DNA from: Clavaria fumosa
Lineage: Eukaryota > Basidiomycota > Agaricomycetes > Agaricales > Clavariaceae
DNA: 64,000 bases
Assembly (NCBI GenBank): GCA_951802425.1
Contig: OX637798.1
Location: 2,790,001-2,854,000 of the forward strand
Reading direction: 5' to 3'
The number at the start of each line of letters is the position of its first letter. The first letter of the stretch is position 1. The notes beneath the pieces were generated by a model. That model searched no databases. It was not told the DNA's origin and worked only from the letters and a program-made list of their open reading frames with translations. A program made the translations under genes and the position numbers. Below, one piece after another: positions 40,883 to 52,240 of this stretch.

Positions 40883-42800
40883 TTAGTTCCATGTGGCGCA
40901 GATGGTCTCACAGTATGATCTCTTCAACTAAGAGAAGGTGGGTGGTTGGTTAGTCACAAGCTCGCTGCAGACAGGGTGCGAATGGGGAGGGGAGACCAGA
41001 GGAGGCTTATCGGTGCCCAGGTTGACCGCCGTGGATTCCGTATCCTGTGTGCACAGATGCCATCAACGCGGAATGGGTAAAACGAAGGCCAATACGTACG
41101 ATGACTGAAGTAAGGTGGAAGAAGAAGGGGCGTGGCTCGAGGGAGTGTTTCCGTTGTATCTCCCTGAGTATTGCTGGAAGTCTTGAGAAGGCAACCATCA
41201 AACAATAAGGAAAGAAGCGAAATGAAATGGGATAGAACGACACGAACACTTGGTCACAGTACGCAGATCGTTCTTCCGATTACCAAAGCTGGGGACGCTG
41301 TCCCTGATGCGGACGCCGCGGCGCAGCTTCGAGTCGAGGATGTCGCACTGGTTGAGGAAGAGGATCATCTGCGTTTGCGCGAGCCACTTGCACGCGCACG
41401 CCGCCTGCCACAGCAGGTAGTTGTCTTCGAGCCGGTTCACGCGCCGGTCCTGCTCGAGCTTCCCGTCGAAGCACGAGATGGGCGCGAGGAAGATGATCGC
41501 GTTCATGTCGTCGAAGGAGGAGTACCATGCCGCGCGCTGTGTGAAGACGTGGTCAGTCGGCCTTGAGTATAAATGGTACGCACGGATGACCGGGTCCCGC
41601 CCACATCGTACATGAGCCATTTCTGGCCAACCCTGCGACCTGTATCGATTCAACGGAGGGGCGGTCAGGATGAAGGCCGCTTTCAAAGGGAGGGGGGGGA
41701 AATAAAGAGAATGGAACGCACTGTGGTCAAACACGAATTTGTACTCTTGTACGCCAAGCGTGCGCAGACGGGCTCGAATGACATCTGCGTCCGTCGGCTG
41801 GTAGTGGCGCGTGGCGGCTCGCTCGACGTCATTCAGGAAGCTGCGCAGGGGCAAAGCGGGTCAGCACATAGCACAGCAACAAAAGAGCAATAATAATAAT
41901 AATAAAGCAATAGTCCTGACCAACAGGTCGATACGCACAATCCTGGGTTCTCCTCAAGCCTGACATTCCGCTTGGCCAGAGCAGACCGCAACATAGGATC
42001 CTCCCATATCGCCTTCATGTCGTCCGCGCACGACGCAATGACTTCCATGATGTCGTTCAGCTCCGCGCCCCAACCGCGCCTCGCAACGCGGGGGTCGGCT
42101 GCTGCACCTCTCCCGCGGCAGCAGCCGCAGCGGTGGACGGCCCGCCCACAGCGGAAGCGGTCCAGCGCGGTCTTCCACCCGTTGCGCGAGTTGATCGAGA
42201 ACTCTCGCTGCTGCTGCACGCCGAATGCCGCGACGGTCGCGGGGCTCGTGTCCGCATCGTCGAACGGAGCGGCGGTCGTGATGAAGGTGGAGTGCGCCTC
42301 GCTCGCGGCGGCGCCGAGACGCCGATCTAAGTCCGTCTGGACGCGTGCGACGAGAGACGCTGGTGTGGGCGGCAGCTATAGCGGCGGAGGAGGAGGGGAG
42401 AGAGGGCGTGGAGGTTTTGGAGCACCTGGCTATTTCGTCGGAGAGGAGGTCGAACACGGTGTTGAAATTGCGGACGTGGTTGAGCTGGATGACGGCGCGC
42501 CATGAGGCGCGTTCTTCCTGCTATTCACGGCGGGCGTAGGTGATCAGCATGTGAAAAAGTGGGTTGATAATGGGTGTGAGAGAAATAATAAGACCCACTG
42601 CTCTCGTTCTGTCCTAGGAGGAGGACCTTGACGGGGCGCTGAGCGCTGCCTTCTCCTGGCGGATCTACTCGTCGATCTCCTCGCTGAAGCGGCGGGCGGG
42701 GGACTCGGCGAACTCGCGCGCCTCGCGCTGCGCGGGCGTCTCGTCGCACGGGGGAGCGAGGGCAACGGCGAAGGGGGGTCGTCATCACTGATGCGCGGCA
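40883..42800 (-). pseudogene. G-protein alpha subunit relic (copy 1)
   Basis: Minus-strand exons give the N-terminal RFSEEIDE...IRQEKAAL and VKVLLLGQNES (the P-loop, without GKST), then EERASWRAVIQLN, FDLLSDEIA, LEENPGL..., GVQEYKFVFDH, RTQRAAWYSSFDDMNAIIFLAPISCFD, LNQCDILDSKLRRGVRIRDSVPSFG and a C-terminal EEIIL-stop-DHLRHMELM. Damage: frameshifts and TAG in the N-terminal exon (near 42665), TAG for tryptophan before QEERASW (about 42535), a second frameshift near 42350, and TGA for CGA in the last exon (40890; copy 2 has CGA). G-alpha is the membrane-bound GTPase of receptor signalling; this copy cannot work. Confidence 0.85.
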
Positions 42801-43356
42801 TGTCTTGGTCGGGAATTCTGAGTGGATGGATGGGGGAAGGACGGGGGAAGGGACGTGAGACGGACGGGTGCGATGACGTGGACAAGCGCTGAACGCTGAG
42901 GCGCGAGATGGGTGTCGGAGGTGGAGAAGAGGGAGGAGGAGGAGTAGGAGGAGAGAGCTGTGAGCATTGTAGGTTTAAAAAGAGGAGAGAAATTTCGTGT
43001 TTAAAATCAGAAATTTCGTAATTGAATCGTCGAATGGAATTCCTTCCCCAAACTGGAGGTGAATCATCGATCGGATAGAATGGAAACGAGTCCTTCGCAT
43101 TCGACCGAGATTTGACGTGTCAGAGACTAGCAATGACATCATCCACGATGAGTTACCAATTTCTCAATCACACAGAAAAGCTCAATCTAATCTCAGACTG
43201 GCTGGATCTCAGCCTCGAGATCGGTCATCTCAAACCGAGCTCAAGATCGGTCACCTCGAACCAAGCCGAGATTTGAACACACCTTGGCGACACTTTCCCT
43301 TAGCCATCCATCTACATTGTAGTATACCTTCTCAGCTGTCTTTCGTCATCTTGTTT
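42801..43356. other. Upstream region of G-alpha relic and junction, no gene seen
   Basis: A purine-rich stretch is followed by AT-rich DNA with two GAAATTTCGT words (about 42990 and 43010). From 43180 there are alternating CGAGATCGGTCA and AAGATCGGTCACCTCGAACC words. No frame is convincing. Confidence 0.45.
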
Positions 43357-44135
43357 GGAAGCTTATTTATTTATTCCCTTCTCTGAAGCGATCAACTTCT
43401 TTTACAGGCACGCCCGCGGCCAACAGAACGAAGAGCTGCCGTATTCATACCAGATGACGCTCTTCTGGGCCGGTCTGCGCGGCGCCGTCGGTGTCACTCT
43501 GGCTGCAGGCTTCAAAGGGCCCAACGCGCAGAGGCTCCGGACGACCGTGCTCATCGTCGTCGTGCTCGCTGTCATCTTTTTTGGCGAGACATGGGTATGG
43601 ATGCCCTAGATCCTCAGAATCCGCACGGAGGTCGAGGGCGAGGGCGTGTCCAGCAGCGAGAAGGAGGACGGCGGCGATGGGCGGAATCACCGAAGCACGC
43701 GCCTAAGCAGACTTGGACGATGGCGGCTCTACTTTGACGACGAGCCGCGTATCTGACGCATAGGAGACAGATGTTCCCACGCGGCGACCCTGCACGCACT
43801 ACGCGACGTACAACCGTCAGCACGGGATGCGCAGATGCTAAACCCAGGCGTACTGTTCTCTGCCGCGTCGTCGGAGTCATACAAGTCGGACAGGAGGAGG
43901 TACTGCCGATGGCGCCGACGACGTCCACTGGTGGTGGTAGTCGTAGTCGTGGGAACGGCGAGGAGGGCCAAGGGCGGACGGCGGATGGGGAACTCGTTGG
44001 GGGTGGGGATGGCCAGTGGTTCCAGACGCTTGAGGAGCGGGATCTGCTGCCCATCTTCTCGAACGCGACGGCAAGCCAGACGTTCCACGCGCGTAAGGTG
44101 CGGCGGACTGCGTCAGGCGTTGCGGCTGCTGCTCG
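43357..44135 (+). pseudogene. Na+/H+ exchanger C-terminal fragment (copy 1)
   Basis: Translation YLFIPFSEAINFFYRHARGQQNEELPYSYQMTLFWAGLRGAVGVTLAAGF...TTVLIVVVLAVIFFGETW is the last membrane segments of a CPA1 sodium/proton exchanger, with the conserved WAGLRGAVGVxLA segment. A TAG follows at 43607-43609, then a cytoplasmic tail continues (EGEGVSSSEKEDGGDG, RWRLYFDDEPRI, another stop, later GQWFQTLEERDLLPIFSNATASQTFHARK). The N-terminal two thirds are absent. The exchanger would sit in plasma or endosomal membrane; this piece is a relic. Confidence 0.8.
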
Positions 44136-44189
44136 AATTCGCAGCAGCGGTACAAGACGCAACTTCAGGAGACAGTGTTTTTCAGCGAA

Positions 44190-44760
44190 GTGCTACTGCT
44201 GCTGCTGCTGGGGTTGGTATAGTTGTAGCGAGGCGCGCCGGAAGACGTCGCTCCCGCTGGCGGCGGCAGAGGAGGGTGACTCTGACGCTAGGCAGGCGGA
44301 GGTCGGCCGGGGAGAGACCGTAGGGGCTTCGGAGAGCCGAGCCATTTCGTCGGGGAGGATCTCGAGAGAGGTGTTGACGATGCGGTTGAGATTGAGCTGG
44401 ATGACGGTGCGCCACGAGTCGCGTGCCTCTGCCATTCGCGGCGGGCGTAGGTAATTTCCAAGTCTGCGGTGTGTGCGTGTGATGGAGGTTCCATGAGCGA
44501 TAGCATTGGAATCAACGAGCGTCAGAGGTGGGATCAGCGAGAGTCAAGGGATGAGCGACTCACTTTTGACGATGGTAGATTTGCCTGGTACACGTCGTCT
44601 AATCAGCATTAGGGTTGAAGATGGTGGAAGTGTGGGGAGAGAGGAAGGGGGGGAAAATTTACGCACCGCTTTCAGGAGGACGTGTGTGGGGTGCCCCCCA
44701 CATCTCAGCTCCTCCTCCTGGCGAATCTGCCTGCCGATCTTGTCGCTAAAGTGGCGAGCG
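44190..44760 (-). pseudogene. G-alpha fragment (copy 3)
   Basis: 44193-44435 gives EARDSWRTVIQLNLNRIVNTSLEILPDEMARL, the exon after the P-loop. 44570-44760 gives SDKIGRQIRQEEELR and, across a possible 60-base intron, VLLK...VPGKSTIVK, the P-loop exon. The glutamine-glycine part of the loop is altered. Upstream of SDKIG the sequence changes abruptly to antisense exchanger sequence, so two relics were fused here. No later G-alpha exons follow. Confidence 0.7.
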
Positions 44761-44885
44761 TTAGGGGGACGGGGAGCTCGTACGGCCAGTGGTTCCAGGC
44801 GCTTGACAAACGGTACATGCTGCCCATCGTCTCGAAGGCGACGGCGAGTTGGGGGGGGGACGTGGTTCGGGGACACGTTGGGGAG
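44761..44885 (+). pseudogene. Na+/H+ exchanger tail fragment (copy 2)
   Basis: GSSYGQWFQALDKRYMLPIVSKATAS repeats the tail motif of copy 1 (GQWFQTLEERDLLPIFSNATAS). Nothing else of the exchanger is present. It lies about 140 bases before the NLR2 start. Confidence 0.65.
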
Positions 44886-45024
44886 AGCGCGAGGGTAGAT
44901 TCTCGCGAACATCTTAGCAGGTCTTCCTTGTTTGGGAGGTCGGCGTCACATGACACCGGCCATCGATAAGCATCGTCGCTGCACCGCAGACTTGCATCTT
45001 TCGTCGACACTACTAGTATCAATC

Positions 45025-48000
45025 ATGCGCAAAGCTGTTGACACCACCCTCGCGAAGCTAAAGTCGTCTACAGGACCTCAGTCTCTTGCCTTCATTAGCC
45101 TCCAGAATGCTCTTGCACTTCTCAAGGAGGTTGCGGGGAAGGCGGGTGTACCAGGATTACAGGAAGGTATCAAAGGATTAGTGATTCTCCTCGATGCTAT
45201 TCAAGTGTGTGAAACATCTCATTTACCGTCCCGTCGCATTGCTCGCTAACCATCCACACAGAAAACCTCACAGAATAACAGTGACTTGGAATCACTCGAC
45301 CGTCGCGTTCGAGACTTGCATATCATGCTGCAAGAGGCATCTGATAGCGGGACCCTGACTACAGCAATGACTGACCGTATCAACCGCTTGTCTGAGTGAG
45401 GCACCATTCTCCTAGTATAATGTTTTATTGATCTCAGTCTTGAATGGCAGATCATGGAAGTCTGTTGGCGAGCAGGCACAGCGTATGATCATGCGTAACC
45501 ACTTGAGGCGTTTCCTCACTCGCGACCGTGATACTGTTGAGATTATGGGCCTCATCTCTGCAATCGATGACTCAATACATCAATTTCTGGTAAGTAAATG
45601 GCCTGTACTTTTCAGAGACCATGATTGAGTGGCAGCTACCCCAAGGTTCAAAGTACACTTGCCATTGAGTCCGCCCTTGGAGTAAGTTCATGAGCCATAA
45701 AGTAACATAGTTACTCAGATGTGACTGACTAATTGCTAGGAACATGCTGCCCGAGCTGAGGAACATGCTGCCCGAGTTGAGGAACATGCTGCTCGAGCTG
45801 AGGCTAGCCTTCAGGTTTGTCTCTTCCTGTCAGTGTCCTTATCTTGTTCATCATGTTCATCATATAATTAATTTATCAGGAAATCAAGACAAGGCTCGAT
45901 GATTACAGTATGGTTTATTCATAATTTGATTTAGTGCTTTACTTATGCTTGGTCCGCAGCTGGTCTCAATCTGCCTCATGCCACCACTGCTGGCTTCAGT
46001 TGCAATAATAAGCTAGTCCCATGTCTTGATGGTACTCGGAAACAGATTCTTGATGAGCTATATCAATGGATTGGTCATGATATCGAAGACCTGTCCCAGG
46101 AGGGCATACTCACATCCTCTGACCATTTGTGTGTCATGGGGACTCGGCAGATATTTTGGATCAATGGTGTAGCTGGGAGTGGGAAGACTACAATTGCTTA
46201 CACTGCTGCAGAGTTCTGTGAGGACAAAGGAATGCTTGCTGCGAGCTTCTTCTGCTCCAGGGATAATGCCGATTGCAGCAACCTTAATTTGGTTTTCACC
46301 ACCATTGCCTATCAGTTGGGACAGTTTTGTCCAGAGTTCAAGGCTGGTCTTGCAGAAGTGATCAGGTCAAATCCTGATATTGTCTATTCCAATGTCTCCT
46401 ATCAGTTGAAAAAGATGATTGTCAAGCCATTGCTTGCTATGAGTAATAGGTTTCCTCAAGGTTTAGTGGTGATTGATGCTCTGGATGAATGCAAGGATGA
46501 CAGTTCTACATCCACCATTCTGGCATCTTTGTCTCAACACATTGACAAGTTATTCCCATTGCAATTCCTCATCACCAGTAGACCAATTCTCCAGATCACT
46601 GGAGCTTTTCAACATCCACATCTCATCAATACAACCAGGCCATTGATTCTTCATCAAGTCAAGTTGGATGTCATTAAAAGTGATATCCAGTACTATCTGA
46701 AATGGCACCTTGGTGCCATCAAGCAGAAATATCACATTCCTGGTACCTGGCCATCTTCAAGAGATGTTGAAGACTTGACCCATATGTCTTCAGGCCTGTT
46801 CATATTTGCTGCTACTGCAGCAAGGTTCATTGATGCTGCTGATCCCAGAGGGCAATTGAAGATACTTTTGAACACAAAGTCTGCTACTGGCTTCTCTCTT
46901 CTGCAACATCTGGATCAGTTGTACTCTCAAGTGCTCAACACTGCATTCCCAGATATTTCTAACCACCCTGGACCCAAATTGCAATTGATTCTAGGTGCCA
47001 TTGTCACCCTTCAGGATCCTCTCTCATCAGATCAATTGGAGGATCTGCTTGAATGTGATGTTCTTGGTTATCTTCAGCAGTTACAGGCAATCATCACCCT
47101 TCCAAATGATGGTGTTGGAGTCATTAGATTGATCCACCCATCATTCTTTGATTTCATTGTGGATCCTACCAGATGCCATGATGAGCAGTTTAGAATCAAT
47201 CTTGAAGAGCAGCACACCATCATGGCAGAGAAATGCTTGACTATGATGAAAAGGTTAAGGAAGGATATTTGTGGCATAGGAGATCCCACCAAATTCAACC
47301 ATGAGGTTCCAGATCTCCCAGAGATGATATCCAATCACATCTCATGCAGCCTGCAGTATGCATCTAGATATTGGGGTGCACATGTTTGCAGTGGCAAGCT
47401 TTCAAGTGACATGTTGAAGCTTCTAGAGGATTTCTGCTCAAATCATTTATTACACTGGATAGAGGTCTGCAGCCTTCTTGGGCATCTAAGAAATGCATTG
47501 CAAATGTTGGCATCTGTGCATGCCTGTCTTGCAGTAAGTGCATATCCTTGTCAGTTGAGGTTGTCAAAACTAACATGTAATCCTTTCTGCAGATCAGGAA
47601 AGATGTGCATATGACAGTCTCAGCACTGTTATACGATGGTCAAAGATTGATTCAAGAGTTCTTTCCAGCCATCAGTGTATCTGCCTTGCAGGTGTATTTT
47701 TCAGCTTTGCCCTTCACCCCAACTGGCACTGAAATATACAATACCTATCATAAGAAGTTGGAAGGTGTGGTGATGGTGCAAGGGGCATTACCAAAACAAT
47801 GGAGTGCATGTATACAAGTCATAGAGAGCCATTCTGAGTGTGTCACATCAGTATCATTCTCTCCAGATGGCACAAGGATAGTTTCAGGGTCTTATGACAA
47901 GACAGTGAGAGTGTGGGATGCAGTCACTGGTGCTCATCTACAAACACTTGAGGGCCATTCTGACCAGGTCAGATCAGTGTCATTCTCTCCAGATGGCACA

Positions 48001-49572
48001 AGGATAGTTTCAGGGTCTGATGACAAGACAGTGAGAGTGTGGGATACAGTAACTGGTGCTCATCTGCAGACACTTGAGGGCCATGCTTACCCAATCACAT
48101 CAGTGTCATTCTCTCCAGATAGCACAAGGATTGTTTTAGGGTCTGATGACAAGACAGTGAGAGTGTGGGATACAGTCACTGGTGCTCATCTGCAGACACT
48201 TGAGGGCCATTCTAATTATGTCACTTCAGTGTCATTCTCTCCAGATGGCACAAGGATTGTTTCAGGGTCTGGGGACAGGACAGGGAGAGTGTGGGATATA
48301 GTCACTGGTGCTCATCTGCAGACACTGGAGGGCCATTCTAATTGGGTCAATTCAGTGTCATTCTCTCCAGATGGCACAAGGATTGTTTCAGGGTCTGATG
48401 ACTGGACAGTGAGAGTGTGGGATACAGTCACTGGTGCTCATCTGCAGACACTTGAGGGCCATTCTAGTTGTGTCACATCAGTGTCATTCTCTTCAGATGG
48501 CACAAGGATTGTTTCAGGGTCTCATGACAAGACAGTGAGAGTATGGGATGCAGTCACTGGTGCTCATCTACAAACACTTGAGGGCCATTCTGATTGGGTC
48601 ACATCAGTGTCATTCTCTCCAGATGGCACAAGGATTGTTTCAGGGTCTGATGACAAGACAGTGAGAGTGTGGGATACAGTAACTGGTGTGCATCTGCAGA
48701 CACTTGAGGGCCATGCTTACTCAATCACATCAGTGTCATTCTCTCCAGATGGCACAAGGATTGTTTTAGGGTCTAATGACAAGACAGTGAGAGTGTGGGA
48801 TACAGTCACTGGTGCTCATCTGCAGACACTTGAAGGCCATTCTCATTGGGTCATGTCAGTGTCATTCTCTCCAGATGGCACAAGGATTGTTTCAGGGTCT
48901 GGGGACAAGACAGTGAGAGTGTGGGATACAGTCACCGGTGCTCATCTGCAGACACTTGAGGGCCATTCTAATTGGGTCCGATCAGTGTCATTCTCTTCAG
49001 ATGGCACCAGGATTGTTTCAGGGTCTGATGACCAGACAGTGAGAGTGTGGGATACAGTCACTGGTGCTCATCTGCAGACACTTGAGGGCCATTCTAATTG
49101 GGTCCGATCAGTGTCATTCTCTTCAGATGGCACAAGGATTGTTTCAGGGTCTGATGACCAGACAGTGAGAGTATGGGATGCAGTCACTGGTGCTCATCTA
49201 CAAACACTTGAGGGCCATTCTAATTTTGTCAGATCAGTGTCATTCTCTTCAGATGGCACAAGGATTGTTTCAGCTGATGCCAAGACAGTGAGAATATGGG
49301 ATGCAGGAACTGGAGTCCTTCACATCATTCACAGTGATTCAAACATGGGGAGGTCATGGCCATACCTCATCAATAATGGATGGATATCTACTTCTTTCAC
49401 AAGGCATAAGCTTTGTTGGATTCCTGTGACTTATCGTAACATATGTGCATCCACTATTGATCAAGTGGCAGTGGTCACACCCCAGAATTCCATCATTTCC
49501 CTCCAATTCACTGCCTTGCATTCCTACCTCCATACACAGTTCCAGATACCTCTGCCTTCAACTAATTCTTAG
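45025..49572 (+). CDS. NLR2: helical bundle-NACHT-WD40 sensor protein
   Basis: Eight exons: 45025-45204, 45262-45395, 45451-45589, 45646-45681, 45740-45814, 45880-45907, 45960-47533, 47593-49572; all introns GT...AG and the frame holds, giving 1381 aa. Residues 1-about 150 form a helical bundle like the MLKL/HeLo-like domains of mushroom NLRs. Exon 5 is three heptads EHAARAE, a coiled coil. NACHT: Walker A GVAGSGKTT (267-275), Walker B LVVIDALDE (366-374). A helical winged region follows, then 12 WD40 repeats (801-about 1300) of 42 aa, and an 80-residue tail (GWISTSFTRHKLCWIPV). STAND proteins of this design sense non-self or stress in the cytosol and oligomerise on ATP binding; the bundle may attack membranes. 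The repeats differ almost only at ligand-facing positions. The gene is probably functional. Exon borders are by eye. Confidence 0.92.
47827..49318 (+). repeat. Twelve 126-bp WD40 repeats
   Basis: The repeats are close to identical in DNA except in the codons after GHS and around S-G-S-x-D-x-T. Repeats 2-3 (SDQVR, AYPIT) recur as 7-8 (SDWVT, AYSIT), pointing to block duplication of five repeats. Repeats 10 and 11 differ by only a few bases. Confidence 0.95.
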
Positions 49573-50384
49573 CTCTTGTCCATGCGATCCCCCACCAAGC
49601 ACAGGCCCAGGGGTGTGAAGATGGTGAAATGAGGAATAAAATATAACTTGAATCAAAATGTGTACTTGAATCCTAAAGAGAGGATTGCATAACAGCCTCA
49701 ATCATTTCTTTTGTATGTCAAAGGTCTGAATAATAATCAGAGCTACCAAAGGACTGCAGGAAGCCTTGTGCCATTGGTTCCAAGTCCATGAGCACAGCAC
49801 TTCCCAGTACCAAATATGTTGCCCCCCAAGACTTCCTGACACAGCTATTTTTTCATGCAACATGCTTAGGCAAGAAGATATACAGGTATTGTTAGAAAGC
49901 CATGCCCCAACGGGTTGAAGCAAGAATGTTATGATAGCACCATCACATTAACAAATCTTACCTCAAGAGAAGCAAGGCTGATAATGAGCAGAGGCAAAGC
50001 TGAAAACAGACAAAGTGATGCTGATGTACAGAGAATGAAAACTACACCTCATTAAGAGACATATTTGATCAAGATTACATCCAGGTCAGAAGATAATGAT
50101 AGATACAACTGGTCACTGCAGGAATGGAAAGAAGGCCAAAACAAACAAAAAAAAGGAAAAACAAAAAAACAAAAGTTAACCGAGAGACAACACCGCTGAG
50201 ATGCACGAGGGGAGGCATTCCGCATTGACGACTATCATGAGCGAGTAGCAATAGATACAACGAAAACAAGAAAAGGGTAGGGTGGGGGGAGGCTGAATGG
50301 CCGAATGGCGAAAAAAAGAATAGATTATGCACTATTACAAAGCGAGCGCTTGAGACAAAGTCGCGAAATGGGAGGGCGGGGGCG
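49573..50384. other. 3' flank of NLR2, no gene seen
   Basis: Counterpart of 40033-40882 with small deletions. GAGGAATAAAATATAAC soon after the stop is the likely poly(A) signal. Confidence 0.5.
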
Positions 50385-51444
50385 TTTACATTAGTTCTGC
50401 GTGGCGCAGATGGTCTCGCAGTATGATCTCTTCGACTGAGGGAAAGTCGGCGGTTGGTTAGTCACAAGCTTGCTGAAAAGAGGGTGCGGATGGGGAGGGG
50501 AGACCAGAGGAGGCTTACCAGTGCCCAGGGTGACCGCCGTGGCTTCCGTATCCTGTGCGCACAGATACCATCAACGCAGAATGGGCGAAACGAAGGCCAA
50601 TACAATAAGGAAACGAAATAGGATAGAACGAAACGAACACTTGGTCGCAGTAGGCAGGTCGTTCTTCCGATCACCAAAGCTGGGCACGCTGTCCCTGATG
50701 CGGACGCCGCGGCGCAGCTTCGAGTCGAGGATGTCGCACTTGTTGAGGAAGAGGATCATCTGCGTGTGTGCGAGCCACTTGCACGCGCACACTGCCCACC
50801 ACAGCAGGTAGCTGTCCTCGAGCCTGTTCATGCGCCGGTCCTCCAAAAGCTTCGAAGTCGAAGCACGAGATCGGCGCGAGGAAGATGATCGCGTTCACGT
50901 CGTCGAAGTAGGGGTACCATGCCGCGCGCTGTGTGAAGACGTGGGGGGGGAGTTGGTCAGCCGGCCTGGACACCCTCGGGTATCAGTGGTACGCACAGAT
51001 GACCGGGTCCCCCCACATCGTACATGAGCCGTTCCTGGCCAACCCTGCGACCTGTATCGATTCAACGGAGGGGCGGTCAGGATGAAGGCCGCTTTCAAAG
51101 GGAGGGGGGGAAATAAAGGAGATGGAACGCACCGTGGTCAAACACGAATTTGTACTCCTGCACGCCAAGCGTGTGCAGATGGGCTCCAATGACATCTGCG
51201 TCCGTTGGCTGGTAGTGGCGCATGGCGGCTCGCTCGACGTCGTTTTAGGAAGCTGCACAGGGGGCAAGCGGGTCAGCACGCAGCACAGCAACGAAAGAGC
51301 AATAATAATAATAATAAAGCAATAGTCCCAAACGTCACATTGATACGCACAATCTTGGGGTCTCCTCAAGCCTGACATTCCACTTGGCCAGAGCAGATCA
51401 CAACATAAGGTCCTCCCATATCGCCTTCATGTCGTCTGCGCACG
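50385..51444 (-). pseudogene. G-protein alpha subunit relic (copy 2, truncated)
   Basis: The same exons as copy 1 from the C-terminus upward: VEEIILRDHLRHAELM (intact CGA here), DTEATAVTLGT, LNKCDILDSKLRRGVRIRDSVPSFGDRKNDLPTATK, QRAAWYPYFDDVNAIIFLAPISCFD, YKFVFDH. Near 50847 LEDRRMNRLE has lost sequence relative to copy 1 (frame change at about 50845). The gene ends at the foldback insertion (51445), before the switch I region and P-loop exons. Codons are less damaged than in copy 1. Confidence 0.85.
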
Positions 51445-51619
51445 CACATGAGGTGAGCAATCTGATGCATTATTTAGGCTAATTACCATTAGTCAGTTAT
51501 GCATGGAAGATGGTAAGTTGCCGTGCCACTGCATTGCATCACCCTCGCCTCCCCAGCTCCCATCGCATTGCATCATCCCCATCTCCTCAATGCATCATCC
51601 CTGCCTCCCAGCACATTGC

Positions 51620-51950
51620 ATCATCCCGCTCGCTGACGCCTGCCGCCTGCCCTGCCGCCGCCACCTGCCGCCCGCCCTGCTGCCGCCACCCGCCTCTGCC
51701 CTTCTGCCGCCACCCGCCGCCCGCCCTTCTGCCGCCGCCCGCTCCCCACCCCGCTGCTCCCGCCTTGCTGCCACTGCCATTCCCCACACTACTGCTATGC
51801 CCTGCTCCTGCTGCTCCTGCTCCCTGCCTTGCTGCCACCAGCCACCTGCCCTCCTGCCACCACCTGCCACCCACTCCCCACCCCGCTGCTCCTGCCCTGC
51901 CGTTGCTGCCACTCCCTGCCCAGCCACTACCAATGGCCCCAGTCCCCACC
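51620..51950. repeat. GC-rich minisatellite in left foldback arm
   Basis: Units like CCACCCGCCGCCCGCCCTTC with CTGCTGCCG words, the complement of the right-arm minisatellite. Open frames here (such as 51503-52264) are low-complexity artefacts. Confidence 0.85.
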
Positions 51951-52240
51951 ATTGGTCTGTGACCACGGTTGGGGGCTTGGGCCATTGCTACAGGGAGGGC
52001 ACACCTGGCAGGCAGCCTATCATGGCTGCCGTCGTCGCACCCTTCGCCCCTGTTGCCCCCGTCAGCCCCGTTGTTGTTGTTGTTGTTGTTGCCCCTCCTG
52101 CCACCGTCGTCGTTGCGCCGTTGCTGAAGAGAGGGAGAGAGGGAGGCGAGAGAGAGAGGGGGGAGGGTGAAAGAAAGAGAAAAAAGGAAAGAAGAAAAAA
52201 AGAGGGAGGAACACGCACCAGCCGTCGTCGTCATCGCCGT

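Larger units (their letters stand above)
35504..42032. repeat. Segmental duplication, unit 1 (NLR1 + G-alpha)
   Basis: Matches 45003-51444 in order and orientation: 22 bases before the NLR start, the whole NLR, the 3' flank and the opposite-strand G-alpha gene. Unit 1 continues into the G-alpha N-terminus; unit 2 is cut by the foldback element. Confidence 0.93.
45003..51444. repeat. Segmental duplication, unit 2 (NLR2 + G-alpha)
   Basis: Matches 35504-42032. Left of the 22 shared bases before the ATG the units differ completely. On the right the unit is cut inside G-alpha by the foldback element and resumes for about 20 bases at 59063. Confidence 0.93.

Noticed and set aside
43771..44454. 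227-codon plus-strand frame with Arg-rich sequence
   Set aside because: Part of it is the exchanger tail relic; the rest is antisense to G-alpha exons and GC-driven.
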